In this document: in pieces, positions 12,041 to 21,077 of the stretch | Layout of the letters: each line of letters opens with the position of its first letter | Position numbering within the stretch: the first letter of the stretch is position 1 | Assembly (NCBI GenBank): GCA_934255455.1 | Contig: CAKQNS010000001.1 | Location: forward strand, 124,001 to 188,000 | DNA from: an uncultured Alphaproteobacteria bacterium | GTDB taxonomy: Bacteria > Pseudomonadota > Alphaproteobacteria > Rs-D84 | Direction: 5' to 3' | DNA length: 64,000 nucleotides | Position numbers and translations under genes: made by a program | The notes under the pieces: model-generated | Seen by the model: only the letters and a program-made list of their open reading frames with translations | Database searches by the model: none | What the model was told of the DNA's origin: nothing

Positions 12041-12598
12041 ATGAAAAAAATTGCAGTTTTATCGTTATTGGGTGCATTGCCAATTGCGACGGTTGCGGCG
12101 GAAAACCCGATGTTTGGGCGGAACGCACAAAATTCGCTGGGGTTGTATGTGGCGCAATCCACCGGCGATGGCACTTTGTTCAAATTGGTTGAACCGTGGC
12201 TGTGGGAATTTAATCCGCAAACACTGTTTATGTTCCAGTATGCCCAACCGATGGAGATTTTCCGCCTGCCAGCGCGCATAAATTTTGAACTGACGCAAAA
12301 CGTCGCGTACCATGGTGGTCGCGGCCTGTCGTTCTTTGCGGCGGGCGTGTCGTGGGACATTGCTTTATTACAGTGGCGCGGTTTTTATACCGGCATTGGT
12401 GTTGGGCCATATATGCGTGACTCGCGCGATCGGTGGGTGTCGTCGCGTCTGGTGTTTGGTGAACGCTTTTTCGTCGGATACAGGGTTGCAGACAATATGG
12501 CAATTGAATATTTTACCCAGCATTTTTCAAATGGTAATTTTACAGACCCAAATCGCGGGTTCAATTTTACTGGATTGTCATTCAATTACAGCTTTTGA
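12041..12598 (+). CDS. PagL-like lipid A 3-O-deacylase
   Basis: A 185-residue protein with a signal peptide (MKKIAVLSLLGALPIATVAA) and an eight-strand barrel-like remainder ending in NYSF, the C-terminal Phe of outer-membrane proteins. The segment HFSNGNFTDPNRGFNF (from residue 161) matches the PagL active-site region, with His161 and Ser163 as catalytic pair. The third catalytic residue (Glu in Pseudomonas PagL) is Asn at the equivalent spacing here, as far as I can align it. The family removes the 3-O acyl chain of lipid A in the outer leaflet, lowering TLR4 signalling. The start is set by the promoter 6 nt upstream. Repeat copies flank the gene on both sides. Confidence 0.8.
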   Translation: MKKIAVLSLLGALPIATVAAENPMFGRNAQNSLGLYVAQSTGDGTLFKLVEPWLWEFNPQTLFMFQYAQPMEIFRLPARINFELTQNVAYHGGRGLSFFAAGVSWDIALLQWRGFYTGIGVGPYMRDSRDRWVSSRLVFGERFFVGYRVADNMAIEYFTQHFSNGNFTDPNRGFNFTGLSFNYSF

Positions 12599-12600
12599 AA

Positions 12601-12727
12601 AAAGTTCAAAGTTCAGAGTTCAAAGTTCATCCGTCGCCGCTGCGCTCCGCCGTGATAAAAATGATGTGTGCGCCATCCGGCGCACTGCTTTATTCATTTG
12701 AACTTTGCACTTTGGTATTTGAACTTT
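12601..12727 (+). repeat. Dispersed AAGTTCAAA repeat, copy 2 (long form, arms swapped)
   Basis: It begins 2 bp after the pagL stop codon. The core (GTGTGCGCC...GGCGCACTGC) has the same orientation as in the other copies. However, the left arm here is the complement of their right arm (AAAGTTCAAAGTTCAGAGTT), and its right arm (ATTTGAACTTTGCACTTTGG) is the complement of their left arm. So core and arms are inverted relative to each other. It carries a 30-bp insertion beginning CCGTCGCCGCTGCGCTCCGC, shared with copy 3. Confidence 0.85.
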
Positions 12728-12847
12728 TAATATTTACAGCCCCCAGCAAAAATGTTATAATTACAACAATAAAGGCGGATTCCATTTGGCGTTCGCTCCG
12801 TCAAACAACGGGTTTTCCGGGCATTCCCGGATAACAGGAGAGTATTT

Positions 12848-14932
12848 ATGACAAGTCGTAATATCACAGATTTCTGCAAAAATGCGGTTGGCACGGTGTT
12901 CTTGCTGGCCGGGGCATTTTTTGTTTGTTCAACATTGGTGTCAATTCGCGCGGTGTTCGCAGACCCAATTGCGCCGGCAAATACGGTTGGCATGGCAAAT
13001 GCACAGTCGCCACGTAATGCGACAAATTCGCGCCGCGCCAGTGCAAATGTTGTAAACCGCGGTAACAGTGCGACAACCACAACAACTAATTCAAATGCCA
13101 GTATCGCGCGCGGTGTTTCGTCGCGTGGTACGGTTGCAAATTCGCGCGCAACTGCGACAACAAATACATCGCGCAATGTGCGTGCCCGTGCAAACACCAC
13201 CACATCGCGCACCACCGCGGCGTCGCGTAATGTTCGTGCCCGCACCGCCACATCAAACCAGGCCCGCGTTTCATTACAGGGCAGTGCAATTCGTGGCAGC
13301 AAAACATCATCTAGTACATACACCTATCTGTCAAATAAACTATATACGGGGAACTATTCAAACATTATTGATTCCACAACGGGGTTGATTTCGACCGATG
13401 CATACAACAATTGTATGGAATCGTATTATACATGTATGGACGAAATCTGCACTGCGCGTAATGCGGCCCAACGTCGTTGTGCATGTGCCGGTCGTGTCAA
13501 AGCCTTTGCCGAGGCAGAAACCGCATTGGAATCAGCAAATGAAGAATTGATAAAAGTGTCTGGTGAATTAGCTTTGTTAATTGCAAACAAGGGCAAGGAT
13601 GTATCCGATGCATTCCAATTGACTGATGCTGAAAAAGTTATGAACTGTGTTTCGTGGCAGGAAACGACCCAGAAATATGGTGTGAATTCAACCGAGGCTA
13701 TTAAATGGTGCAATAACCATTCTATCTATGGGGCCGATGGTGCGGCGCTCAGCACTTGTTCAAAACCATCATATTGCACATCAACCGGTAATAATTTTGG
13801 TTTTGATATTGCAAACATTGATGGTTCGTCCAGTGATATTTTGGCATCATTGCAATCGTGGGCTGATGCCAAGGAAAGTACCATTACTATCCTGACAAAT
13901 GATACAGACAGCTTGACCAGCGCGTTTGACAATCTGTCAAATGTTGTATCGGGTCTGGCGGGCATCAGTGGCAGTTTGGCGTCGTCCAGTGAATTAAAAG
14001 ATTCATTGGCGAATACATGGGGGTATGAATTATTTGAATACGCACACAACAATGTTTGCAATCGCGTATTGGATTCATGCTTTAACGGCATATACGAAGG
14101 CTGTGGTACACCGCCGTCGTCGGGTCATAAATGTGGCAATGGTCAATCGCAGTGCCCATTTAACTATAACAGTTATATCAGTGTTTCGAACAGTGGTAAT
14201 TATGAATTGAATTTCATTACGGAAAATTCTGGATATTCGGCGTCTAATTCGGCAACATGCTTTGGTTATACATCGGCGTCGGGCGATCCGTATTCGTCAC
14301 TGCGTGGACCGGTTGCCGATGCCCGTCGCAGCATTATGCAGAAATATGCGCTGGATGCAAATGCCGATTGCGATGTTTATGGCGAACAATTGCGTAAAAC
14401 CGCCCAGAACATTGGCTATCAAAAGGTTGCTGCACAACAGGCACTGCAACAGAAACGTCTGGAATTTGCAAATAACGAACGCGAAAGTGTTCTGACGGCG
14501 GCCACAACAGCGGTCACGAATTTCAACGAATGTATCAGCGAAATTTATGACTGTTATGAGACACAGTCCAAAACGAACACATCGTGGACGACTGCGCGTA
14601 TCAGAACATATTGTGCCCAAGTCGCAAATGTTCCGCATTGCTATGAAGAAATGATTTGTAATCCGTCAAATGCGCCGTTCCGTGCCGTTATTGATAAACC
14701 AGATGCCGACGTGTGCAAGAATTCCGCGGATTATACAACCAACACGTGCCGCAATATTGTGACATTGAACGATATTTTGAACGGTACAGGTGCCGAAGCC
14801 AAGGATTGCAAGGTTGGTGATGAAAATTGTAATTCACGTGCAATGCGTCAAAAATGCCTGTTAGATGCAATCGGAACTGATGGTACAAGTTCGGACAAAA
14901 ATGTATTGCAAACTTGGAAAAAAACAGACTAG
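12848..14932 (+). CDS. Cys-rich envelope protein with low-complexity N-terminus
   Basis: A 694-residue protein. Residues 13-38 form a signal or anchor segment ending AVFADP. Residues 40-155 are low complexity, rich in N, A, T, S and R with repeated NVRAR. From about 185 there is a helical Cys-rich region opening with the spacing C-x6-C-x4-C-x9-C-x-C (Cys189, 196, 201, 211, 213), then coiled-coil-like and Ser/Thr/Asn-rich stretches with further Cys pairs. The same spacing occurs in the 722-residue protein at 16030, so the two are paralogues flanking rplU-rpmA. An ACAGGAGAG site precedes the ATG. A surface or periplasmic structural role stabilised by disulfides is inferred; the enzymatic role, if any, is unknown. 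Confidence 0.75.
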   Translation: MTSRNITDFCKNAVGTVFLLAGAFFVCSTLVSIRAVFADPIAPANTVGMANAQSPRNATNSRRASANVVNRGNSATTTTTNSNASIARGVSSRGTVANSRATATTNTSRNVRARANTTTSRTTAASRNVRARTATSNQARVSLQGSAIRGSKTSSSTYTYLSNKLYTGNYSNIIDSTTGLISTDAYNNCMESYYTCMDEICTARNAAQRRCACAGRVKAFAEAETALESANEELIKVSGELALLIANKGKDVSDAFQLTDAEKVMNCVSWQETTQKYGVNSTEAIKWCNNHSIYGADGAALSTCSKPSYCTSTGNNFGFDIANIDGSSSDILASLQSWADAKESTITILTNDTDSLTSAFDNLSNVVSGLAGISGSLASSSELKDSLANTWGYELFEYAHNNVCNRVLDSCFNGIYEGCGTPPSSGHKCGNGQSQCPFNYNSYISVSNSGNYELNFITENSGYSASNSATCFGYTSASGDPYSSLRGPVADARRSIMQKYALDANADCDVYGEQLRKTAQNIGYQKVAAQQALQQKRLEFANNERESVLTAATTAVTNFNECISEIYDCYETQSKTNTSWTTARIRTYCAQVANVPHCYEEMICNPSNAPFRAVIDKPDADVCKNSADYTTNTCRNIVTLNDILNGTGAEAKDCKVGDENCNSRAMRQKCLLDAIGTDGTSSDKNVLQTWKKTD

Positions 14933-14933
14933 T

Positions 14934-14965
14934 AAAAAAAACGGGGCGACGCCCCGTTTTTTTTT
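14934..14965 (+). terminator. Intrinsic terminator of the first Cys-rich gene
   Basis: ACGGGGC/GCCCCGT stem (14941-14957) with a GAC loop, seven A before it and nine T after it. Confidence 0.9.
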
Positions 14966-14968
14966 ATT

Positions 14969-15007
14969 CCCCTCCCGCGGAGGGGTGCCCGCGTAGCGGA
15001 CGGGGAG
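14969..15007. repeat. GC-rich hairpin repeat element
   Basis: CCCCTCC-CGC-GGAGGGG (14969-14985) is a perfect 7-bp hairpin, followed by TGCCCGCGTAGCGGACGGGG. It lies right behind a terminator T-tract and is far more GC-rich than its surroundings, so it looks like a dispersed REP-type element. Only one copy occurs in this window; elements of similar sequence occur in several bacteria, to my recollection. Confidence 0.55.
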
Positions 15008-15070
15008 GGTTGATTACCAATTTTTGCTGAATATTGTACAACAGTGAATGAGGGTAATTTTTAAGCCCCT

Positions 15071-15090
15071 ATTCCTGCCTACGCAGGAAT
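15071..15090. repeat. ATTCCTGC-CTAC-GCAGGAAT palindromic element
   Basis: A perfect 8-bp inverted repeat with a 4-nt loop, followed by GAC. It resembles the short ATTCC...GGAAT dispersed repeats of many proteobacterial genomes. It sits in the 316-bp gap between the Cys-rich gene and rplU; the rest of that gap shows only the terminator, the GC-rich element and the rplU promoter. Confidence 0.55.
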
Positions 15091-15165
15091 GACAATTAGT
15101 AGTGCGCCGTATGGTGCAAACATTGCTCTCTATTGTTGGTTTGTTGTAAATTTTCGTCAAAATGC

Positions 15166-15193
15166 TTGACTTTTTGTAAAAAAATGCTAATTT
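15166..15193 (+). promoter_or_regulatory. Promoter of rplU-rpmA
   Basis: CTTGAC context with -35 TTGACT (15166-15171), then about 16 bp, then a weak -10 TAATTT (15188-15193). The -35 context GCTTGACTTTTT matches the rRNA promoter at 1705. The leader is about 50 nt long. Confidence 0.55.
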
Positions 15194-15248
15194 TGTAGCA
15201 AGTTTTATACAAAACGCAGAACAAGAACAATATAAAAGAGAAAGAAAT

Positions 15249-15548
15249 ATGAGCAATTTCGCAATCTTTCAAACCGGTGGCAAACAGTATCGCGTCCAAG
15301 CGGGCGATATTGTCAAGGTTGAAAAACTGAATGCCGAAGGTCCGGTCGAATTTGACCAGGTTTTGATGATTGGTGACAAAATCGGCACACCGTTTATCGA
15401 CGGGGCCAAGGTTATTGCCACAGTTGTTGAACAGAAACGCGCTGACAAGGTTTTGGTGTTCAAGAAAAAACGCCGCCAGAACTATCGCCGCACACGTGGC
15501 CATCGTCAGTATATCACTGTTGTGAAAATCACAGAGATTAAAGGCTAA
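15249..15548 (+). CDS. rplU: 50S ribosomal protein L21
   Basis: 99 residues with the L21 signature throughout: [24 protein letters not shown] at the N-terminus and [16 protein letters not shown] before the C-terminal strand. It binds domain I of 23S rRNA with L20. The ATG follows AAAGAGAAAG. It is co-transcribed with rpmA 11 bp downstream. The usual third member, obgE, is not here; instead a terminator and a repeat follow rpmA. Confidence 0.96.
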   Translation: MSNFAIFQTGGKQYRVQAGDIVKVEKLNAEGPVEFDQVLMIGDKIGTPFIDGAKVIATVVEQKRADKVLVFKKKRRQNYRRTRGHRQYITVVKITEIKG

Positions 15549-15559
15549 GGAGTTTAATT

Positions 15560-15820
15560 ATGGCACACAAGAAAGCAGGTTCGGCGACCACTAATGGACG
15601 CGACTCGGCCGGACGCCGTTTAGGTGTTAAGAAATCCGGTGGCAGCCGTGTTATCCCAGGCAATATCATCATTCGCCAACGTGGCACATCTGTGCACCCG
15701 GGCTTGAATGTCGGCATGGGCAAAGATCACACATTGTTTGCAAAAATCGCAGGCATCGTGAAATTCAAAAAAGGTTTGGGCGATCGCAAGACCGTTTCCG
15801 TTGAACCAGAAGCAAAATAA
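15560..15820 (+). CDS. rpmA: 50S ribosomal protein L27
   Basis: 86 residues beginning [20 protein letters not shown], the conserved flexible N-terminal tail that reaches the peptidyl transferase centre, followed by [20 protein letters not shown] and the C-terminal beta barrel. There is no N-terminal cleavage extension of the Firmicutes type. TAAGGAG lies 8 bp upstream of the ATG. Confidence 0.96.
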   Translation: MAHKKAGSATTNGRDSAGRRLGVKKSGGSRVIPGNIIIRQRGTSVHPGLNVGMGKDHTLFAKIAGIVKFKKGLGDRKTVSVEPEAK

Positions 15821-15846
15821 AAAACGCCCCATCGGGGCGTTTTTTC
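15821..15846 (+). terminator. Intrinsic terminator of rplU-rpmA
   Basis: AAAACGCCCC/GGGGCGTTTT stem of 10 bp with an ATC loop, beginning at the rpmA stop. A dispersed repeat copy starts in its T-tract. Confidence 0.92.
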
Positions 15847-15973
15847 AAAGTTCAAATACCAAAGTGCAAAGTTCATCCGTCTCCGCTGCGCTCCGCCGTG
15901 ATAAAAATAATGTGTGCGCCGAATGGCGCACTGCTTTATTTATTTGAACTTTGAACTCTGAACTTTGAACTTT
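15847..15973 (+). repeat. Dispersed AAGTTCAAA repeat, copy 3 (long form)
   Basis: Same arm order as copies 1 and 4, with the extra core segment beginning CCGTCTCCGCTGCGCTCCGC that copy 2 also has. It starts at the end of the rpmA terminator and ends about 55 bp before the second Cys-rich gene. Confidence 0.85.
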
Positions 15974-16029
15974 TTATATGAACTTTCATCTTTTATGTGG
16001 CGGGGACTTGTGATATAATTAGGCAAAGA

Positions 16030-18198
16030 ATGAAAAAGTTTCTGACCTGTTTTGTTGCGTTGGCATGTTTTGCGCCGGCGGCGTTTGGCGCCGACGGGGT
16101 CGTCACGCCATCACGCGTAATTCCCGGTACAAATGAAAAATCAAGCGCCACGCGCGCATCGGGCGATGATGCCAAAGTGGCCACCGCCACAACATCTGCG
16201 CGCACTGGCGTTGCCACGCGCAGCGCGGTAAAAACCACAAGCTCCCCGGTGGTGCGCAACGCGTCGCGTACAATAAATGTCGCCACAACCGATGATACCG
16301 ATGATGCAATATCGCCGCGCACACCGAACGTGACATCGCGTGCCAGTGTTTCGGCGCGCGCCACGGCGGGCGACGCAACAAACGCGTCACGCACGGGGCT
16401 GGATGCGGCGGTAAACACGGTTGGGCGAAATGCACGCGTAAACGCGGCCAGCATAAATAACAATCCGGCGGTTCGTCGCGCGGGGCTGACCCTGCGTCCC
16501 ACCACGGCCGAGGTTGGCGGTCGTGCCCATATTGCTGGCACTGATAAACAGACCGGTTCAAATATAGGAAGCGAGGCCCGCGCCGTGACCGCGCGTGCCG
16601 CAACCCAGGCACCCACCGCGGACGAGGTCAAAGATGCCAAAAACCGTTTAGAACAAACCGCGGCACTGAACAAATCGTGCCAGGAACAATACAACGAATG
16701 CATGGATCAATTCTGTTCGGTTGTTGATTCTAATCAAAAGCGTTGCAGTTGCAGTGCAAATCTGTCCAATTATACCAAGGTTGAAACCGCCGTTAAAAAC
16801 GCAAATACCCAATTAAACGATGTTGCACAACGCATTCGCTATGTTGGTCTGTCGGCGGACGAAATCCGTGCAATTATGACCGCAACCGAGGCCGAAGAGG
16901 CTCTGTCCAGCACAACAGACAGTACTGAAAACCGCAGTATGTTGGATGAAATTGAAAAATTGATAAAGGATCCGAAAAGTTCAACATCCTATGCGTCGGA
17001 TTCCAGCACTGGTTTGGATATGGATTTGGATTTTTCGTCCGATGGCGATATATTCAACCTGGATTTCTTGAATACCGGCACCAGCAGTATGTCAAATCTG
17101 CGCGGTACCGAATTGTACAACGCCGCGAAAAAACGTTGCAGCACCGTTTTATCCCAATGTACCGAGGTCGGTGCCACATCAAAACAAATTACGGGTAATT
17201 ACGACCTGGCCATTGACAAGGATTGCATCGCATACGAACAGGGCCTGAAAAAAATGAATGAAACACTGGTGTCCAATGTGCGCAGTGCAAATCGTATGTT
17301 GCAAAAGGCGCGCCTGGCCGTGTTGCAGAACAAAAACCAATATGACGCCAAGGGATGCATTGGTGCGCTGGAAACATGTATGACTGATGATATGGTTTGT
17401 GGCGACAACTATACGAAATGTTTGGACCCAACCAAAACATATATTGACGAAAATGGCTCGGTCATATTGGGTAAAAATATTACCAATATAACAGCATTTA
17501 TGGAAACTTATAACAATGCGGCAATTAATAAAACCTTCTTGAGCGAAGCGAGTGATAAACAAATATCTACGGTCATTTGTTCGGGGAGTGCCGGCAACAA
17601 CGGTTCGTGCATTGTGAAATATTTATTACAGAAAATTGGTGCCGGGCAAAAGGTCACCGATGGCGGACTGTGTCGCGCGGTTCTGGATAAATGCCAGGCA
17701 TACACATATTCGGGTGATAATTATCAACCGTATAACGATGTTGTTGTAAACTATGTGCAACGCGCCATGGTCAATATCAAGGCCGCCCAACAGCAAATTA
17801 TTTCCGATTATGCATCAACATGTATGGTTGATATTGCGTCGTGCTATAACAAACAGGTGACCCAGGTGAATTCGTGGTCGTCGGGCGCCAGCGTTGACAG
17901 TATTTACAAGGTGATGAGTGGGGCATGCCATAATGTTGCGTTGACCTGTGCGTATGCGGTATTTGCAAATGATAAAAATAGTTGCGACAATGATGCCGCA
18001 TGCATTACGAATATATCGCAAATGTTCTATCAGTCGTTGCTGTGTCCAGATAATTCGCATTTTGATACAAGTAATGGTAATGTAAATAGTAAATGCACGT
18101 GCGATACGGGCTATGAAGTTTATGGCAATGCTTGTGTAAAGCAATGCAGTTCAACACAAATACGCAACGATTCCGGTGTTTGTGTGGCAGAACCGTAA
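16030..18198 (+). CDS. Cys-rich envelope protein, paralogue of the one at 12848
   Basis: A 722-residue protein with a signal peptide (MKKFLTCFVALACFAPAAFGAD). Residues 25-200 are low complexity, rich in A, T, S, R, N and D. A helical domain then opens with the same C-x6-C-x4-C-x9-C-x-C spacing (Cys217, 224, 229, 239, 241) as the upstream paralogue. Further Cys pairs follow, and the C-terminus holds an EGF-like run: CPDNSHFDTS, then CTCDTGYEVYGNACVKQC. The ATG at 16030 lies 10 nt after TATAAT (16014-16019), so the leader is only a few bases. A secreted or surface disulfide-rich protein is likely; partner and function are unknown. Confidence 0.75.
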   Translation: MKKFLTCFVALACFAPAAFGADGVVTPSRVIPGTNEKSSATRASGDDAKVATATTSARTGVATRSAVKTTSSPVVRNASRTINVATTDDTDDAISPRTPNVTSRASVSARATAGDATNASRTGLDAAVNTVGRNARVNAASINNNPAVRRAGLTLRPTTAEVGGRAHIAGTDKQTGSNIGSEARAVTARAATQAPTADEVKDAKNRLEQTAALNKSCQEQYNECMDQFCSVVDSNQKRCSCSANLSNYTKVETAVKNANTQLNDVAQRIRYVGLSADEIRAIMTATEAEEALSSTTDSTENRSMLDEIEKLIKDPKSSTSYASDSSTGLDMDLDFSSDGDIFNLDFLNTGTSSMSNLRGTELYNAAKKRCSTVLSQCTEVGATSKQITGNYDLAIDKDCIAYEQGLKKMNETLVSNVRSANRMLQKARLAVLQNKNQYDAKGCIGALETCMTDDMVCGDNYTKCLDPTKTYIDENGSVILGKNITNITAFMETYNNAAINKTFLSEASDKQISTVICSGSAGNNGSCIVKYLLQKIGAGQKVTDGGLCRAVLDKCQAYTYSGDNYQPYNDVVVNYVQRAMVNIKAAQQQIISDYASTCMVDIASCYNKQVTQVNSWSSGASVDSIYKVMSGACHNVALTCAYAVFANDKNSCDNDAACITNISQMFYQSLLCPDNSHFDTSNGNVNSKCTCDTGYEVYGNACVKQCSSTQIRNDSGVCVAEP

Positions 18199-18202
18199 AA
18201 AA

Positions 18203-18230
18203 ATTCGCCAATTTGGCGGATTTTTTTATT
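18203..18230. terminator. Bidirectional terminator between Cys-rich gene and dnaQ
   Basis: A TTCGCCAATTTGGCGGA hairpin with A-rich left and T-rich right flanks, between convergent genes. Confidence 0.75.
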
Positions 18231-18903
18231 TTGTTATTTTTTCAATAAATGCATTGTGATTTTCCAGTTCATCTGCGTGCGCTGGGAATGTGCGGTGTGG
18301 AAAATCGGTGCCTATTTTTGGATGCTTCAAAAACGCCGCATGTTGTTCGGCAATCACATCGTTTATATCGGGGGCCGGTGCGGTGTTTTCCAGTTCGTGA
18401 TAAACCTTGGCCAAAATTTCGGCGTCAATCAACGCACCGTGGGCATTTGCACGCGCAGTCAGTGATATGCCATACCATGATGCCAACGCGTCCAGGGTGT
18501 AATTTTTTGGTCCAAAAACACGGTTTCGTGCAATGACCAACGAATCCAATTGGCGGTCACGCGTTATTTGTGGCAACCCCAGCATTTCCAATTCGTGATT
18601 CATAAATGGAAAGTCGAAGTCAATACCATTATGCGCAACCAATGGCGCGTCGCCCACAAATTCCAAAAATTTTGGCGCAATAACGGACATTTTCGGTTTA
18701 TCTTCCAAAAACGCATTGGATATTTTGTGAACCATATATGTTTCGGGGGGAATGATTTTCCCCTCGGGATTAATATATTCGTGGAAAGTATTGTCGGTAA
18801 TACGCCCGTCAATCATTTCAACCGCGCCGATTTCAATGCATCGGTCGCCCCGCAAATATTCGAACCCGGTTGTTTCAATATCAAAGCATATAACGCGTCC
18901 CAT
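18226..18903 (-). CDS. dnaQ: DNA polymerase III epsilon subunit (3'-5' exonuclease)
   Basis: The 225-residue protein is a DEDDh exonuclease. Exo I is FDIETTG (Asp8, Glu10), Exo II is the VAHNGIDFDFPFM segment, and Exo III is HGALIDAEILAKVY near residues 155-168, where His and Asp complete the site. The family proofreads in the replicative polymerase. The length is close to that of E. coli DnaQ (243). The C-terminus is short and hydrophilic; I cannot pick out a clear clamp-binding motif. The ATG at 18903 follows GGGGCGG. It is divergent from the helicase at 18967 with only 63 bp between them. Confidence 0.92.
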   Translation of the reverse strand: MGRVICFDIETTGFEYLRGDRCIEIGAVEMIDGRITDNTFHEYINPEGKIIPPETYMVHKISNAFLEDKPKMSVIAPKFLEFVGDAPLVAHNGIDFDFPFMNHELEMLGLPQITRDRQLDSLVIARNRVFGPKNYTLDALASWYGISLTARANAHGALIDAEILAKVYHELENTAPAPDINDVIAEQHAAFLKHPKIGTDFPHRTFPAHADELENHNAFIEKITK

Positions 18904-18931
18904 AATTCCGCCCCATTTGTAAAATATATTT

Positions 18932-18960
18932 TTGAATCTTGATTCCGGCTGTATTATAAT
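18932..18960 (+). promoter_or_regulatory. Leaderless promoter of the UvrD-like helicase gene
   Basis: TTGAAT (18932-18937), a 17-bp spacer and TATAAT (18955-18960), then 6 nt to the GTG start at 18967. The expected +1 coincides with the G of GTG. It is the cleanest promoter in the window. Confidence 0.75.
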
Positions 18961-18966
18961 GAACGC

Positions 18967-21075
18967 GTGAAATTAAATCTAGAAAATCTTAATCCGGAAC
19001 AAAAATTATCGGTTGAAACGACCGATGGACCGCTGTTGGTGCTGTCGGGGGCGGGCACGGGCAAAACGCGCGTGCTGACCACGCGTGTAGCATATATATT
19101 AAATCGTGGTCTGGCAATGCCGTGGCAGGTTTTGGCACTGACATTTACAAACCGTGCGGCAAATGAAATGAAAACCCGTATTGCCGAATTTGCGGGTGCG
19201 GGTTCCGTGTGGAATGTGCGCGACCTGTGGTGCGGGACATTTCATTCAATTTGCCTGCGCATATTGCGGGCAAATGCGGCGGCCGCGGGTCTGCGTCGTG
19301 ATTTTTTAATTTATGGCGAAGATGACCAGAAATCGGCATTGAAAAATGTCTTTGCCGATTTATCGTTGGATGCCAAAGATTATAATCCGTCTGATTGGGT
19401 GGAACGCATATCGGCGATAAAGGATCGTGGCCTGGCCACCAGCGACGATGCAATGATTGGTGCATCAACACAAAAGATATTGGACGCATACAATGCCGAA
19501 TTGGCGCGTATGGGCGCGGTTGATTTTGGTGATATTATATTGCATGTGTTGCATCTGTTTGATAAAAATCCGGAAATACTGGCGCGGTATTCGCGGCAAT
19601 TCAAATACATTATGGTTGATGAATTCCAAGATACGAATCGCGCCCAGATGCAATTTCTGGAAATGCTGACGCGGGGAACGGATACACCGAATATTTGCTG
19701 TGTTGGGGATGACGACCAATCTATATATTCTTGGCGTGGGGCGGAAATAAAAAACATTTTGGGCTTTGAAAAAAAATTCCCAAATGCGCAAATTATTCGT
19801 CTGGAAACAAATTATCGCAGTACGCCAAACATTTTGGGGGCGGCAAATTCGTTGATTCGTCATAACCAGGGCCGCCTGGGCAAGGATTTACACACCGCGT
19901 CTGGCACGGAAAATGGCGAACCAGTTTATGTTTTAACATTACCATCCGATTGGGATGAAACGCGTGTTATTGCCGATGCAATTGCCCGCGGCGTGGGTGC
20001 CGGTGCGGAATATTCATCGTTTGCGGTTTTGATTCGCGCGGGCAGTTTGTCGCGCCTGTTCGAAGAAGAATTTACATCGCGTGGCATTCCGTACAAATTG
20101 GTTGGTGCGACCAAGTTTTACGACCGCATGGAAATTCGCGATGCAATTGCATATTTGCGCCTGTTGGTATACCCGTTTGATGATATGTCGTTTATGCGCA
20201 TAATTGGTAAACCGCGTCGCGGGTTTGGGCCGTCTGCATTACAGAAATTGCGCAGTGCGGGCGATAACCTGATGTCGGGTTTGCGAAATGCGCAGTTGTC
20301 TGGAAAAATGGATGCGGCGCGTGGGGAATTTTTATCGGCGTTTGATTTTGATTGGGCGGCAATGCCGCCGATGGATGCGGCGCGTAAAATATTGGACGCA
20401 TCGGGGTATATAAATTATTGGCGCACGTCCAAAGATACCGATGCCGCCGATCGGTTGGACAATATTCGCGAATTGATGACGAATGTTATTGCGAAATACG
20501 ATACTTTGCCGGAATTTTTGGAACATGCGGCACTGATGACGGCGGACGATAATGATAACGATGCGGCGCCCGCCGCCCCCGCGGTCAGCATTATGACCAT
20601 TCACGCGGCCAAGGGATTGGAATTTGATACGGTGTTTCTGCCCGCGTGGGAGGATGGAATTTTCCCGAACGATATGGCAATTGATGGTGGTGGACTGGAA
20701 GAGGAACGCCGTCTGGGCTATGTTGCGATAACGCGTGCGCGGCGTCGTGCGATTATCACCAATGCGATGTCGCGTATGGTGTTTGGTTCACGCCAATATA
20801 ATTCGCCCAGTCGTTTTATAACTGAAATGGATAATCATTTCTTGGAATTCGGTGGTGGCGCGTCATCGCGATATGCGCGTTCAAATCAAATTCCGCGCGC
20901 AACGCCCCGTGTGGCAAAACCGATTGTTCAAAAAAATTCGGTCGGGCGGTTGGTTGAACATGCGGAAATGGGACGTGGTGTCGTTATCGAAGATACAGGC
21001 GACATATTGACCATTGCATTCCGGCGCACCGGTATAAAGAAAGTCGCGCGCAATTACATTATTTTTGTTGATTAA
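18967..21075 (+). CDS. uvrD: UvrD/PcrA-type superfamily I DNA helicase
   Basis: A 702-residue 3'-5' helicase of the UvrD/Rep/PcrA group, acting in nucleotide excision and mismatch repair or replication restart. Motifs in order: Q-motif LNPEQKLSV, Walker A SGAGTGKTR near residues 26-34, TFTNRAANEMK (Ia), MVDEFQDTN (Walker B), GDDDQSIYSWRGA (III), ETNYRST (IV), IMTIHAAKGLEFDTVF (V) and VAITRARRRA (VI). The C-terminal tail ends in a Tudor-like module (HAEMGRGVV...). It starts with GTG; the -10 box lies 6 nt upstream, so no ribosome site exists. UvrD rather than Rep is preferred because of the C-terminal module. Confidence 0.92.
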   Translation: MKLNLENLNPEQKLSVETTDGPLLVLSGAGTGKTRVLTTRVAYILNRGLAMPWQVLALTFTNRAANEMKTRIAEFAGAGSVWNVRDLWCGTFHSICLRILRANAAAAGLRRDFLIYGEDDQKSALKNVFADLSLDAKDYNPSDWVERISAIKDRGLATSDDAMIGASTQKILDAYNAELARMGAVDFGDIILHVLHLFDKNPEILARYSRQFKYIMVDEFQDTNRAQMQFLEMLTRGTDTPNICCVGDDDQSIYSWRGAEIKNILGFEKKFPNAQIIRLETNYRSTPNILGAANSLIRHNQGRLGKDLHTASGTENGEPVYVLTLPSDWDETRVIADAIARGVGAGAEYSSFAVLIRAGSLSRLFEEEFTSRGIPYKLVGATKFYDRMEIRDAIAYLRLLVYPFDDMSFMRIIGKPRRGFGPSALQKLRSAGDNLMSGLRNAQLSGKMDAARGEFLSAFDFDWAAMPPMDAARKILDASGYINYWRTSKDTDAADRLDNIRELMTNVIAKYDTLPEFLEHAALMTADDNDNDAAPAAPAVSIMTIHAAKGLEFDTVFLPAWEDGIFPNDMAIDGGGLEEERRLGYVAITRARRRAIITNAMSRMVFGSRQYNSPSRFITEMDNHFLEFGGGASSRYARSNQIPRATPRVAKPIVQKNSVGRLVEHAEMGRGVVIEDTGDILTIAFRRTGIKKVARNYIIFVD

Positions 21076-21077
21076 AA

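Noticed and set aside
12727..13323. A 198-codon antisense frame over the first Cys-rich gene
   Set aside because: Same cause: reverse reading of the repetitive Arg/Thr/Asn-coding stretch.
15993..16703. A 236-codon antisense frame over the second Cys-rich gene
   Set aside because: Low-complexity shadow, rich in Ala/Val/Thr/Arg, with no independent start signals.
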